From positions 1-59,944 of the forward strand of contig PESC01000018.1 in NCBI GenBank assembly GCA_002929135.1: a stretch of DNA of 59,944 nucleotides, read 5' to 3'. The stretch comes from Methylomonas sp. GTDB lineage: Bacteria > Pseudomonadota > Gammaproteobacteria > Methylococcales > Methylomonadaceae. Below are positions 7,273-16,055 of this stretch, in pieces (within the stretch, counting starts at the first letter, position 1; every line of letters starts with the position of its first letter). The notes beneath the pieces are model-generated. The model ran no database searches. It saw only the letters and a list, made by a program, of their open reading frames with translations, and had not been told where the DNA came from. Both the position numbers and the translations under genes were made by a program.

Positions 7273-9531
7273 ATGAATAGCGCACCCCAGGCCGTTTCCA
7301 GGCTTTCCTCATCCTCCGTCATTGTGTTTGCGGGCACCTTGTTTGTCAGTGCCTTGCTGATGTTCGTCCTGCAGCCGATGTTTGGCAAATTGCTGCTGCC
7401 CTTGCTGGGCGGCACCCCGGCGGTGTGGAATACCTGCATGGTGTTCTATCAATCGCTGCTGTTCGGCGGCTATCTGTACGCCCACTGGCTGACACGGCAT
7501 TTCGGCGGCCAGCGCCAGATTCAGATGCACACGGCGCTGATGATTTTCAGTCTGTTGGTACTGCCGGTTGCGTTGCCGGATAATCCGACGCCACCTACCG
7601 AAACCAATCCCACGTTGTGGTTGATCTGGACCTTGCTGCTGGCCATCGGTCTGCCGTTTTTCGTGGTATCGACATCAGCCCCCCTGTTGCAAAACTGGTT
7701 TTCCCGCATCGGCCATAAAAGCAGCGGCGACCCTTATTATCTGTACGCCGCCAGCAATGCCGGTAGTTTGCTGGCTTTGCTCAGTTACCCGTTCCTGATC
7801 GAGCCGAACATGGGGCTGGCCAATCAGCGTCTGTTCTGGAGTGCCGGTTATGGTCTGCTGTGCGCTTTGATCTTGTTGTGCGCCTGGATGTTATGGCGCA
7901 ACCAGGCTAACAATGACGATGACGATGACGATGACGATGATGACAACATCGACACCACCACCGTCCCGTCTGAAGACGAAACCGTACCGGCGCGCCAGCA
8001 ATGGCACTGGCTGGCGCTGGCTTTCGTGCCGTCCAGTCTGTTGCTCGGCCTGACGCAATACATCAGCACCGACATCGCCGCCGTGCCTTTGCTGTGGATA
8101 CTGCCGCTGACGCTGTATCTGCTGTCCTTCATTCTGGTGTTCTCGACCTGGGCTGACCACATCCATCCTGTCATGCGGGTGGTGCAACCGGCGGTGTTGC
8201 TGGTGTTCATCGCATACAGCTTCATCAATCCGGCGTTGCTGCCTTACTGGCTGGATTTGCTACTGCATTGCCTAGCCTTTTTTCTGGCCGTCATGGTCTG
8301 CCACGGCGAACTCGCCCGAAAACGGCCCCATACCCGGCACCTGACCCGTTTCTATCTGGTGATGGCCTTCGGCGGTATGTTGGGTGGTTTGTTCAACACC
8401 TTCGTTGCACCGTTCGTGTTCGATGCCGTTTACGAGTATCCGATCATGATTGCCGCCGCCTTGCTGCTGCGTCCGGGCTTCTTCGATGGCCGCTGGTTTC
8501 TGCACGCGGTATTTCCCGCCGTCTTACTGATGACCGGGCTGTTGATTTACGCCAGCAGCCATGCGTTATGGCACTACTTCGACATCATCGGTGGTGCGCT
8601 GATTTTGCTGACGGGCTTGAGCTATTCCGTACGGCAAAGCCCCTTGGGGCTGGGCTTGCTGACTGCTGTCATTCTGGTGTTCACGCTCGGACTGCACAAC
8701 CTGGCTTCCAATACGTTGTACCAGGAACGCAGCTTCTTCGGCGTGTTGTCGGTGCGCGAAACCGTCATCGCCGATGAAAACGACCGCCCGGAAAAAGTCC
8801 ACGAGCTGTTTCACGGCACCACCAAGCACGGCGCACAGCGCTTGATACCAGCCCACATGACGACGCCGCTGACCTACTACAGCCGCCCCGGCCCGATCGG
8901 CCAGTTGTTCAGCGAATTCGATGGTGAAAACCACAACTGGCGTATCGGCGCGGTGGGTCTTGGTGCGGGCGCTTTGGCGTGTTACAGCAAGCAAGGCCAG
9001 CATTGGTCGTTTTACGAGATCGACCCGCTGGTGGTCGATGTTGCCAAAGATACCCGCTGGTTTCATTACCTGGCGCGTTGCAACCCCAATGCCGACATGA
9101 TCGTCGGTGATGCCCGACTGTCGCTGGCCAAGGAAGATGACGGCCATTTCGATCTGCTGGTCATGGACGCTTTCAGCTCCGACGCCGTACCCACTCATTT
9201 ACTGACGCGCGAAGCCATGCAGCTTTACATGCGCAAGCTCAAGGATGACGGCCTGCTGGCATTTCACATCACCAACCGCCATCTGGCACTGAAAAAAGTG
9301 CTGGCCGATCATGTCGAAAGCCTGCACCTGGCCGGTCTGTTGCAGGAATTCAAGCCTGAAAACCCGGCGCCGCTGGTGATGGCCACTGACTGGGTGGTTA
9401 TTGCCAAGCAGCCACAGCGTCTGGAACGCTTGAATCAAAGTCGGCTCGGTCATTGGCAAAAGCTGCCACTGACCTTCGGTCTGAAGGCCTGGACCGACGA
9501 TTTCACCCACATCATCGGAATCTGGAAATAG
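7273..9531 (+). CDS. Membrane protein with C-terminal spermidine-synthase-like domain
   Basis: A 752-residue protein. The first 490 or so residues hold many hydrophobic helices. The C-terminal 260 form a Rossmann methyltransferase-type domain with VGLGAGALACY, YEIDPLVVDVA, VGDARLSLA and DLLVMDAFSSDAVP, the pattern of spermidine synthase homologues. Membrane-fused members are common in proteobacteria, but most lack an established polyamine activity, so the reaction is open. Between helices lies a run of ten aspartates coded by GACGAT repeats (7915-7944). It probably forms an exposed loop. The gene ends just before lpxD. Confidence 0.8.
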   Translation: MNSAPQAVSRLSSSSVIVFAGTLFVSALLMFVLQPMFGKLLLPLLGGTPAVWNTCMVFYQSLLFGGYLYAHWLTRHFGGQRQIQMHTALMIFSLLVLPVALPDNPTPPTETNPTLWLIWTLLLAIGLPFFVVSTSAPLLQNWFSRIGHKSSGDPYYLYAASNAGSLLALLSYPFLIEPNMGLANQRLFWSAGYGLLCALILLCAWMLWRNQANNDDDDDDDDDDNIDTTTVPSEDETVPARQQWHWLALAFVPSSLLLGLTQYISTDIAAVPLLWILPLTLYLLSFILVFSTWADHIHPVMRVVQPAVLLVFIAYSFINPALLPYWLDLLLHCLAFFLAVMVCHGELARKRPHTRHLTRFYLVMAFGGMLGGLFNTFVAPFVFDAVYEYPIMIAAALLLRPGFFDGRWFLHAVFPAVLLMTGLLIYASSHALWHYFDIIGGALILLTGLSYSVRQSPLGLGLLTAVILVFTLGLHNLASNTLYQERSFFGVLSVRETVIADENDRPEKVHELFHGTTKHGAQRLIPAHMTTPLTYYSRPGPIGQLFSEFDGENHNWRIGAVGLGAGALACYSKQGQHWSFYEIDPLVVDVAKDTRWFHYLARCNPNADMIVGDARLSLAKEDDGHFDLLVMDAFSSDAVPTHLLTREAMQLYMRKLKDDGLLAFHITNRHLALKKVLADHVESLHLAGLLQEFKPENPAPLVMATDWVVIAKQPQRLERLNQSRLGHWQKLPLTFGLKAWTDDFTHIIGIWK
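7915..7944 (+). repeat. GACGAT hexanucleotide microsatellite (poly-Asp)
   Basis: Four perfect GACGAT units plus GATGAC encode ten consecutive Asp residues. Because the unit is six bases, slippage would change loop length by two residues without a frameshift. Confidence 0.85.
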
Positions 9532-9539
9532 GACACATC

Positions 9540-10568
9540 ATGCTGATTAGCGAACTGGCAACACGTTGCCATGCCACGCCCAAAGGCGGCGACCTCAACC
9601 GCAACATTCACGCCGCCGCCGACATCATGTCGGCGCGCCACGATCAGGTCACGGTATTAAGCTCTGGCAAATACCGCAAATTTCTGCAAGACAGCCTTGC
9701 TGCGGCCTGCTTCATCTCCGAGGCACTGATCGACGATGACGTACCGCCTGGCCTGACCTTGCTGGTGTGCGACGACCCTGAAATCAGCTTTATCGAGGCG
9801 GTCAAGGCACTGCATCCCGAGCCGCACCTGAAACGCCAGGTATCGGAACACGCGGTACTGGCCGATACCGCCACGCTGGGTTTCGATTGCCATGTCGGTG
9901 CCTTCAGCACGGTGGGCCAGTTCAGCAGCGTCGGCGACAGCAGTACCATCGAAGCCAATGTTCACATCGGCCATCATGTCGCCATTGGTCGCCATTGCCG
10001 CATTCATCCCAACGTGGTGATTTATGACCACGCCGTGATCGGCGACCACGTCATCATCCATGCCGGGGCGGTGATCGGTGCCGACGGTTTCGGTTACAAG
10101 TTCCGCGACAATCAGCACGTCAAGGTGCCGCATGTCGGTAATGTGGTGATCGAAGACCACGTCGAAATCGGTGCCAACACCTGCATAGACCGTGGCGCGC
10201 TGGGTTCGACCCGTATCGGCTGGGGCAGCAAGATCGATAATCTGGTGCAACTGGGTCATAACAATGTGGTGGGCAAGAATGTCATCGTTTGCGGTCAGTG
10301 CGGTATTTCCGGCTCGTGCGAGATCGGCGACGGCGCGGTTCTGGCGGGCAGCGTCGGTGTTGCCGATCATGTCAAGATCGGCTCACGCGCGGTGGTGATG
10401 GCGCGCAGCGGCGTATCGGCTGACATCGAGCCTGGGGCGCAGATGTGGGGAAGTCCTGCCAAGGATCGCAAAATTGCCTGGCGCGAACTGGCGGCTCTGG
10501 CAAAATTGCCGGAACTGATACAGAGAATCAAGGCGCTGGAACTACGCATCGGCAAGTCCGAAGAGTGA
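9540..10568 (+). CDS. lpxD: UDP-3-O-(3-hydroxyacyl)glucosamine N-acyltransferase
   Basis: The third step of lipid A synthesis: transfer of a 3-hydroxyacyl chain from acyl carrier protein to UDP-3-O-acylglucosamine. The 342-residue protein has an N-terminal uridine-binding domain, then a left-handed beta helix of hexapeptide repeats with GADGFGY. The likely catalytic base is H240 in QLGHNN (E. coli H239). A C-terminal helix follows. AGGA overlapping the previous stop codon sets the start. It is not in the usual skp-lpxD-fabZ-lpxA setting; it lies between a spermidine-synthase-like gene and rpiA, so it may be a second copy. The N-terminal domain looks divergent. Confidence 0.88.
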   Translation: MLISELATRCHATPKGGDLNRNIHAAADIMSARHDQVTVLSSGKYRKFLQDSLAAACFISEALIDDDVPPGLTLLVCDDPEISFIEAVKALHPEPHLKRQVSEHAVLADTATLGFDCHVGAFSTVGQFSSVGDSSTIEANVHIGHHVAIGRHCRIHPNVVIYDHAVIGDHVIIHAGAVIGADGFGYKFRDNQHVKVPHVGNVVIEDHVEIGANTCIDRGALGSTRIGWGSKIDNLVQLGHNNVVGKNVIVCGQCGISGSCEIGDGAVLAGSVGVADHVKIGSRAVVMARSGVSADIEPGAQMWGSPAKDRKIAWRELAALAKLPELIQRIKALELRIGKSEE

Positions 10569-10610
10569 CCGGCGTTTTTAATGCTTGATACCGCAGACAA
10601 GAGGCTCACG

Positions 10611-11300
10611 ATGAATGACAAACAACGGGTTGCAGAACACGCCGCGCAGCGTATCAAGGACGGCATGATCGTCGGTCTCGGTACCGGTTCGACGGCCAAT
10701 TTCTTCATCGAGGCGCTGGCGCGGCGCATGTACGACGAGCGCCTGAAGCTGTGGGCGGTCGCCAGTTCCGTCGTCAGTACGATCAAGGCCAGGGAAGTCG
10801 GCCTGCCGCTGATTGGTATCGAGCAGGTCGAGTATCTGGATGTTTACGTCGATGGTGCCGATGAGGTCGCGCCGGATTTGACCTTGCTCAAAGGCCGGGG
10901 TGCCGACCTGGTGCGCGAGAAATTGCTGGCCAAAGCCAGCAAGGCGTTCTGGGTGTTGATCGACCGCAGCAAGCAGGTCGAATACATAGGCCAGAAATTC
11001 CCGATTCCCATTGAAGTCATGCCGTTCGCCTGGTCATTGGTGAACAACAGTCTGATGGCGATAGGCGGAACACCGCAACTGCGGGCGAATGGCGACGGTT
11101 TGTTCGTTACTTCGCATGGCAGTCTGGTCGTGGATACGCTGTTCGAACCCGCCATCGACGGCAAAACCCTGAACAAGCTGTTGAACGATATTCCCGGCAT
11201 CGTCGAGCATGGTGTATTTTGTGATCTGGCCACCGCCATTTTCTGCGGCCATGACGGACGGGTCGACGAACGCTGGGCGTTTTCCGGCGGGACGGAATGA
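10611..11300 (+). CDS. rpiA: Ribose-5-phosphate isomerase A
   Basis: Interconverts ribose 5-phosphate and ribulose 5-phosphate in the pentose phosphate pathway, and in the ribulose monophosphate cycle if the host is a methylotroph. It has 229 residues, the normal length. Motifs are GLGTGSTANFF (phosphate loop), VDGADE and KGRGADLVREK, which contain the active-site Asp, Lys and Glu of the family. The start was chosen at the second ATG, with GAGG seven bases upstream; the ATG at 10581 is less likely. It lies 42 bp after lpxD in the same direction. Cytosolic. Confidence 0.95.
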   Translation: MNDKQRVAEHAAQRIKDGMIVGLGTGSTANFFIEALARRMYDERLKLWAVASSVVSTIKAREVGLPLIGIEQVEYLDVYVDGADEVAPDLTLLKGRGADLVREKLLAKASKAFWVLIDRSKQVEYIGQKFPIPIEVMPFAWSLVNNSLMAIGGTPQLRANGDGLFVTSHGSLVVDTLFEPAIDGKTLNKLLNDIPGIVEHGVFCDLATAIFCGHDGRVDERWAFSGGTE

Positions 11301-11381
11301 ATTGCTTGCCCTGGCCTGTTTGTTGGGTCGGGTGCATGACTCTGGGTTTGGCGGCTGTGGTAACGCTTTCCTGTGGATAAC

Positions 11382-11654
11382 ATGATATACGGGTGGGATG
11401 AAAACAAAGCGGCAACGAATTTAGTCAAGCATGGGGTTTCCTTTGAGGAAGCAAAAACGGTTTTTGATGATCCGTTGTATGTCGATTTTCATGACCCCGA
11501 TCATTCTTACGGAGAGCGCCGTTTTATCTTGCTTGGCCAATCAACCCAAGGACGATTACTGTTCGTTTCCTATTTGGAGCGTCGCGATAGTATTCGCTTG
11601 ATTAGCGCAAGAGAAGCAACACCATCGGAGCGTAAAGCCTATGAGCAACAATGA
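11382..11654 (+). CDS. brnT: BrnT-family ribonuclease toxin
   Basis: A 90-residue BrnT-type toxin, a RelE-like RNase that blocks translation when free. The N-terminal pattern WDENKAATNLVKHGVSFEEA and the later YGERRFILLGQS and LISAREATPSER are the family signature. The gene overlaps the next by 14 bases, which fits toxin-antitoxin co-translation; in BrnTA the toxin comes first. A GTG nine bases upstream is an alternative start. Autoregulation by the BrnA-BrnT complex is known for the family, but no operator was recognised here. Confidence 0.88.
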   Translation: MIYGWDENKAATNLVKHGVSFEEAKTVFDDPLYVDFHDPDHSYGERRFILLGQSTQGRLLFVSYLERRDSIRLISAREATPSERKAYEQQ

Positions 11655-11871
11655 AACGGAAGATGAATTACGACCCGAGTATGACTTACAAAGTTTGCAG
11701 GTCAGAAGGCTTGGGTCTGGACGCAAGAAATTTAGCGATACGGTTCGGTTAGAACCTGATGTGGTGGCCGCGTTTCCAAATGCGGATTCAGTTAACGAGG
11801 CGTTGCGTTACCTGATTGAAATAGCGAAACATTCGGCGAGCCTAACCCAACGCTCTAGCGGACTCCGCTAA
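11641..11871 (+). CDS. brnA: BrnA-family antitoxin
   Basis: A 76-residue partner of BrnT. A short acidic N-terminus is followed by a ribbon-helix-helix-like segment (KKFSDTVRLEPDVVAAF, then SVNEALRYLIEI) expected to bind both the toxin and the operator. The start ATG overlaps the end of brnT. It is followed by a rho-independent terminator. The antitoxin is shorter than many BrnA proteins but is an intact reading frame. Confidence 0.8.
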   Translation: MSNNETEDELRPEYDLQSLQVRRLGSGRKKFSDTVRLEPDVVAAFPNADSVNEALRYLIEIAKHSASLTQRSSGLR

Positions 11872-11941
11872 CGCTGCGCCGCTGATTTATGGGTTTGTCA
11901 TCACCCCAATCCATCTTTCACAGGGAGGGGGGGAACCAACG

Positions 11942-11968
11942 CCCGGTTAGCCAACCGGGGAGTTTTTT
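11942..11968 (+). terminator. Rho-independent terminator after brnTA
   Basis: Stem CCCGGTT / AACCGGG with an AGCC loop, followed by GAG and six Ts. It separates brnTA from bcp. Confidence 0.7.
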
Positions 11969-11991
11969 GGTCACACCAAGAGGAAACATCC

Positions 11992-12483
11992 ATGTCACAA
12001 CCATTGCAAAAACATCAGGACGCACCGTTTTTCAGGGCGGTCAATCAGGACGGCAAGCCGATCAGCCTGCTGGATTATCAAGGCGAAAAAAACGTCGTGC
12101 TGTATTTTTACCCTAAGGACGACACACCGGGCTGCACCATCGAAGCCAACGACTTCACCGCACTGGCGGGCGAGTTTGCCGCACTGGATACGATAATCGT
12201 CGGTGTCAGCAAGGACGACTGCGCCAGCCATAAGGCTTTCATCGCCAAATACGGCCTGAATGTGCAGCTATTGGCCGACACGTCCGGCGAGCTGTGCGAT
12301 AGCTACGGTGTCTGGCAGGAAGTGGAAAAAGACGGCGTCAAGAAATGGAAGGTCGTGCGTTCGACCTTCATCATCGACAAGCGGGGCAAACTGGTTGAAG
12401 CGCTGTACGGCGTCAACCACGAAGGCCACGCCCAGGCCGTGCTCGACATCATCAAAGGCTCTGGTTCCAATACGGAAGGTTGA
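11992..12483 (+). CDS. bcp: Thioredoxin-dependent peroxiredoxin (BCP/PrxQ type)
   Basis: Reduces hydrogen peroxide and organic peroxides in the cytosol. The 163-residue protein has the PrxQ signature YFYPKDDTPGCT with peroxidatic C48. The usual resolving cysteine five residues later is replaced by Asn (C48-T-I-E-A-N53), so it is either a 1-Cys enzyme or uses one of the later cysteines (DDCASHKAF, ELCDSYG). AGAGGAAA is upstream of the ATG. It converges on pilQ across a hairpin. Confidence 0.93.
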   Translation: MSQPLQKHQDAPFFRAVNQDGKPISLLDYQGEKNVVLYFYPKDDTPGCTIEANDFTALAGEFAALDTIIVGVSKDDCASHKAFIAKYGLNVQLLADTSGELCDSYGVWQEVEKDGVKKWKVVRSTFIIDKRGKLVEALYGVNHEGHAQAVLDIIKGSGSNTEG

Positions 12484-12492
12484 GCGGCGAAG

Positions 12493-12529
12493 CAGTGGAT
12501 GGGCAGTCCTTGCCCAATCCGCTGTTCTT
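12493..12529. terminator. Possible bidirectional terminator, bcp / pilQ
   Basis: An imperfect stem, CAGTGGATGGGCA against TGCCCAATCCGCTG, in the 48-base gap between two convergent genes, followed by TTCTT on the plus strand. Confidence 0.4.
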
Positions 12530-12531
12530 CA

Positions 12532-14835
12532 TCAGTTCAAGGAAGCGGTACTTTTGACGATTTTGGGTGTGACGAATATCAGCAATTCGCTCTTTTCGTC
12601 GCTAACGTTTTTCTGCGGTGTAAACAACCAGCCCAGAACCGGCAGATCGGCAAACCAGGGTACGACATTTCTGGTGTTGCTGATATCAGATTCGTAAACC
12701 CCGCCCAGAACCACGGTTTCGCCGTCTTCGACCTGAACCCGCGTCTGCACGTTTTTCTTCTCAATGGCGACGGCCTGCCCTCCTTGCGCCTGCGGAATGA
12801 CCGCACCTTGCGCATCCTTGCTGACATTGATCTCCATGATGATGCTGCCTGATGGCGTGATTTGCGGCGTTACATTCATGACCAGCGACGCGTCGATGAA
12901 TTCGGTATGGGTTCCCTGCATCGACACGGTGGTGAAAGGAATGGCGCGGCCTTGTTCGATGTGGGCAGGCTGATTGTCGGATGTCAGAATCCTGGGATTG
13001 GACAATTGCTCACCCCGGCCTTCGTTTTGCAAGGCTTCTATTTCCAGGCTAAGCAGATAATTCGCGCCACTGGCCAGCGTCATAGCCAGTAACCCTGGCG
13101 GACTGGCGCCCGCCAGGGTGTAGCCGAGATTGGCCAGGGCACCGGTTTCCGTCGCTGCGTTACGGTTGGTGTTGACACCAAAACGGACGCCCAGATCACG
13201 CGCAAACCGGGTGTTGGCAATCACCACCCGTGCTTCGATCATCACCTGCCTGACGGGGATGTCGAGCTTGGCGATCATCTTGCGAATTTCTTCCATTTGT
13301 GTGGCCGTGTCTTTCACGATCAAAATGTTGGTTCTGCCGTCGGCAATCACGGAGCCTCTGGGCGACAGCAAGCGCATGTCCATCATGGGGTTGGCACCAG
13401 CGCCGCCAGCAACTCCGCCAGCTACGGGGGGCATAGCACCCATTCCGCCCATCATTCCGCCCATCATTCCGCCCATCATGCCACCACATGCACCGCCTCC
13501 CATAGCAGCGCCACCGCCGCCTGCCGCACCACCGCCAGCCGCCTGTCCACCACCAAGACCGGCATTACCCTGTGCCGCCGGGACACTACGCCCGAGCAAA
13601 ATGGCGCAGATGTTGTCGGCTCTTGCGTAGTTGATCTGAATGTTTTCAGTTTTGAGCGGCTCCAGTTCCTGCTGAACCCGTCGTGCTTCGAGTTCTTTCT
13701 CTTCTATGACTTTGATTTCTTCGGTAGGGCCAACCAATATGACGTTGCCATTTTCACGTTTGGACAAGCCTCTGAGCTTCATGACCACGTCCAGCACCTG
13801 ATCCCAGGGTACATCGTTGACGTGCAATGCCATCGAGCCGGCCACGGAATCGGTGGTGACGATGTTGACTTCCTTGCCTTCCTGCGTCTTGATGTGGTCG
13901 GCCAGTATCATCAACACCGAGCGCACTTCAATGTCCTGAAAATTCAGAGACAATTTGCTGCCGACATAGGGCATTTTGGCTTTCAACTGGGCTTCTTTTT
14001 CCGCCGGGGTCAGTGGTCTAAAATCGACGGTGAGGATGTTGTCCGATTGGTAAGACGAATAATCGAAATTCGGATGACTGGGTGTCACCACGATTTCGAC
14101 GTTCTCACCCTTGGGATTGATGTCGAATTTATGTACCGGTGATGCAAAATCCGAGACATCAAAGCGTTTGACCAAGCCTTCCGCTACTGTGGTGTTCAAA
14201 AAATTCAGGATGACCTTGCCGCCTACTTGTCTGGCATCGACCACAGTATCGGGTTTGGACAAACCTAATACCAAACGGCCTTCGCCGTTGGGGCCTCTGC
14301 GAAAATCCACACTTTTGATGGACTGATCGGGAAGCAGGCGGCTGATTGCGGGGCTTTTTGGGGGGACTAAAGTAGTTTGCTTCGTGGCTGCCGTCGAAAA
14401 CGCTTTCCCCGGTGTCGGCTTCAGACGAACGTAAAACGTGTTGCCGTCGATGTGAGTTTCATAAGGTGCGTTGTCGAGCAGGTTGATGATGATACGGGTG
14501 CGGCCCGAGGCTTCCATCACATACACGGTATTGGCGATCGTCTTGTTGAGGGGGAAGCTTTTTTTCGCCAGATTGCTTTTCGTGCCCTCGAAATCCAGGG
14601 CCAATCTGGCCGGATTGTCGGTTTGAAAAATTTTTGGTTCCACCGCCGGGCCACTCATTTCCAAGCGAATTTGTTCGATGCCACCAGACAATGACGAAAA
14701 TTCCAGGTTGTTGATCGTCAGATCGTCGGCCCAGGCAAGCCCGGCAGACAGATTCAACATCATCCAGCCTGCGAGACCGGCCAGTATCAAGCTTCTCAAT
14801 AGTGTGGCTTTTGGGGTGTTAAACATAGTATTCAT
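12532..14835 (-). CDS. pilQ: Type IV pilus secretin PilQ
   Basis: The outer-membrane channel through which the type IV pilus emerges. It has 767 residues: a signal peptide ending GLAWA, N-terminal AMIN domains that bind peptidoglycan, then N0/N1 domains (LSLNFQDIEVRSVLMILADH). A long Gly/Met/Ala-rich insert follows, then the secretin domain (VMIEARVVIANTRFARDLG, RILTSDNQPAHIEQG, LGGVYESD). The insert contains repeated MMGG units and one Cys, and is not typical of PilQ. It is last in the pilMNOPQ operon. ATG codons at residues 1 and 4 are both possible starts. Confidence 0.95.
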   Translation of the reverse strand: MNTMFNTPKATLLRSLILAGLAGWMMLNLSAGLAWADDLTINNLEFSSLSGGIEQIRLEMSGPAVEPKIFQTDNPARLALDFEGTKSNLAKKSFPLNKTIANTVYVMEASGRTRIIINLLDNAPYETHIDGNTFYVRLKPTPGKAFSTAATKQTTLVPPKSPAISRLLPDQSIKSVDFRRGPNGEGRLVLGLSKPDTVVDARQVGGKVILNFLNTTVAEGLVKRFDVSDFASPVHKFDINPKGENVEIVVTPSHPNFDYSSYQSDNILTVDFRPLTPAEKEAQLKAKMPYVGSKLSLNFQDIEVRSVLMILADHIKTQEGKEVNIVTTDSVAGSMALHVNDVPWDQVLDVVMKLRGLSKRENGNVILVGPTEEIKVIEEKELEARRVQQELEPLKTENIQINYARADNICAILLGRSVPAAQGNAGLGGGQAAGGGAAGGGGAAMGGGACGGMMGGMMGGMMGGMGAMPPVAGGVAGGAGANPMMDMRLLSPRGSVIADGRTNILIVKDTATQMEEIRKMIAKLDIPVRQVMIEARVVIANTRFARDLGVRFGVNTNRNAATETGALANLGYTLAGASPPGLLAMTLASGANYLLSLEIEALQNEGRGEQLSNPRILTSDNQPAHIEQGRAIPFTTVSMQGTHTEFIDASLVMNVTPQITPSGSIIMEINVSKDAQGAVIPQAQGGQAVAIEKKNVQTRVQVEDGETVVLGGVYESDISNTRNVVPWFADLPVLGWLFTPQKNVSDEKSELLIFVTPKIVKSTASLN
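13420..13575 (-). repeat. Gly/Met-rich repeat insert inside pilQ
   Basis: The plus strand shows repeated CATCATTCCGCC units (about 13445-13485), encoding MMGG repeats in PilQ, flanked by Gly/Ala-rich sequence. Confidence 0.75.
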
Positions 14836-14852
14836 TGTCGATAACCTTCAAA

Positions 14853-15410
14853 TTACTCAGCCATGGCGATTGCCGCCTGTTGCTCGCGCCATGTGCCCGG
14901 CTTGTCAGGCACGATTTCCATCAATTCGATCCTGTCTTCGAGTATACGGATGATTTTTCCGTAGTTCTGTCCGATGTAGTTGCCCACCCGAACGCTGTGA
15001 ACCGTGCCATCCTTGGTTTTGACCAGACCCCAAATGCCTTTGGGGTCTTTCAAGGTACCTACCATGCGTAACGAGTCCAGCGAGTAAGCTTCCAGCACCT
15101 CTTTTCGCCGCTCGGTATCCGGCCTGATGCCGCCGCCTGTTGCCATGTCATCATCGGCATGCGCCAGGGCTTTTTGCACAGGCTGAAAAGGATCGCGCAG
15201 GCCATCGGGTTTGAATATGAAGGGTTCGACGATTTTGGGTTCAGGCAGAGGCTCTATTGCACCTTTGGGTCTGGCCTTGACCTCCTGGATGTATTTTTCC
15301 AAATCCGCAAAATCCCCGCCATCACATGCGGTCAGCATCATCATGGCCAGAGTCAACCCCAGGGTCGTTGCCCATTGCCGTAATGGCCGGTTTGTGATCG
15401 AAGCATTCAT
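14853..15410 (-). CDS. pilP: Type IV pilus lipoprotein PilP
   Basis: An inner-membrane lipoprotein that links PilNO to the secretin PilQ. The 185-residue precursor has lipobox LTAC, a proline-containing linker (EPLPEPKIVEPFIFKPDGLRDPFQP) and a C-terminal beta domain (VGTLKDPKGIWGLVKTKDG, VRVGNYIGQNYGKI), which is the usual PilP layout. It starts directly after the pilO stop codon and ends 17 bases before pilQ, so translation is probably coupled. Confidence 0.94.
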   Translation of the reverse strand: MNASITNRPLRQWATTLGLTLAMMMLTACDGGDFADLEKYIQEVKARPKGAIEPLPEPKIVEPFIFKPDGLRDPFQPVQKALAHADDDMATGGGIRPDTERRKEVLEAYSLDSLRMVGTLKDPKGIWGLVKTKDGTVHSVRVGNYIGQNYGKIIRILEDRIELMEIVPDKPGTWREQQAAIAMAE

Positions 15411-16055
15411 CTAAGGGCCTGCCTTCACGCGCTTGGTTTTTTGATCCTTGTCGATAACATCGGAGCCTTCGTTGTAGGTTTTGATGACGGCGGACATCAA
15501 TAACTGCCCTGATGCGTCTTTTGCGGTTTTCACATCTTTGACAAGCGGAACGATGTTGACATCATGAACCGTGACAATACGAGGCAAGGCCGCTACGCCG
15601 CTGACAAACAAGCCCAGTTCTTCGTACCTGCCAATGACCTGGATGCTGATGGGCAACTCGGAATAAAAGTCCTTGCGAACTTCGCCACTGGGCTGAAACA
15701 GTTTGAACTCAAGGCCGCTGGCCAGGCCGGTCTGCGATATGTCGATCAAAAGACTGGCTACTTCGGCTTTGGTAGGCATTTGCTTCAGCATGTCTGCCAG
15801 AAACATTTCGATTTGCGCCAGTTGATCGCGGTAGTCCTGAAGATTGACGGCTTTCTTCTGCTTGCCTTCGAATGCGGTTTTCAGGCTGAGTTCTTCCTGT
15901 TCGAGTGCATTGAGTTCATCGATTTGGGGCTGGTGAACGTAATAAACCCCGGCTATTGCCACCAGAATTGAAACCAGCACGGCGGCGGCGGTTTTTACCG
16001 GTGTCGGCCAGCTGCCTGCGGCATTCAAATCCCAGTTGATTTCAGACAGATTCAT
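15411..16055 (-). CDS. pilO: Type IV pilus inner-membrane protein PilO
   Basis: Forms a heterodimer with PilN in the inner-membrane alignment complex. The 214-residue protein has a short cytoplasmic N-terminus, one membrane helix (AAAVLVSILVAIAGVYYV), a coiled coil (IDELNALEQEELSLKTAFEGKQKKA) and a ferredoxin-like periplasmic domain. The gene overlaps pilN by four bases and abuts pilP. Confidence 0.93.
   Translation of the reverse strand: MNLSEINWDLNAAGSWPTPVKTAAAVLVSILVAIAGVYYVHQPQIDELNALEQEELSLKTAFEGKQKKAVNLQDYRDQLAQIEMFLADMLKQMPTKAEVASLLIDISQTGLASGLEFKLFQPSGEVRKDFYSELPISIQVIGRYEELGLFVSGVAALPRIVTVHDVNIVPLVKDVKTAKDASGQLLMSAVIKTYNEGSDVIDKDQKTKRVKAGP

Noticed and set aside
11889-12116. A 75-codon frame overlapping the terminator and start of bcp
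   Set aside because: Out of frame with bcp, runs through a terminator hairpin, and has no motif.
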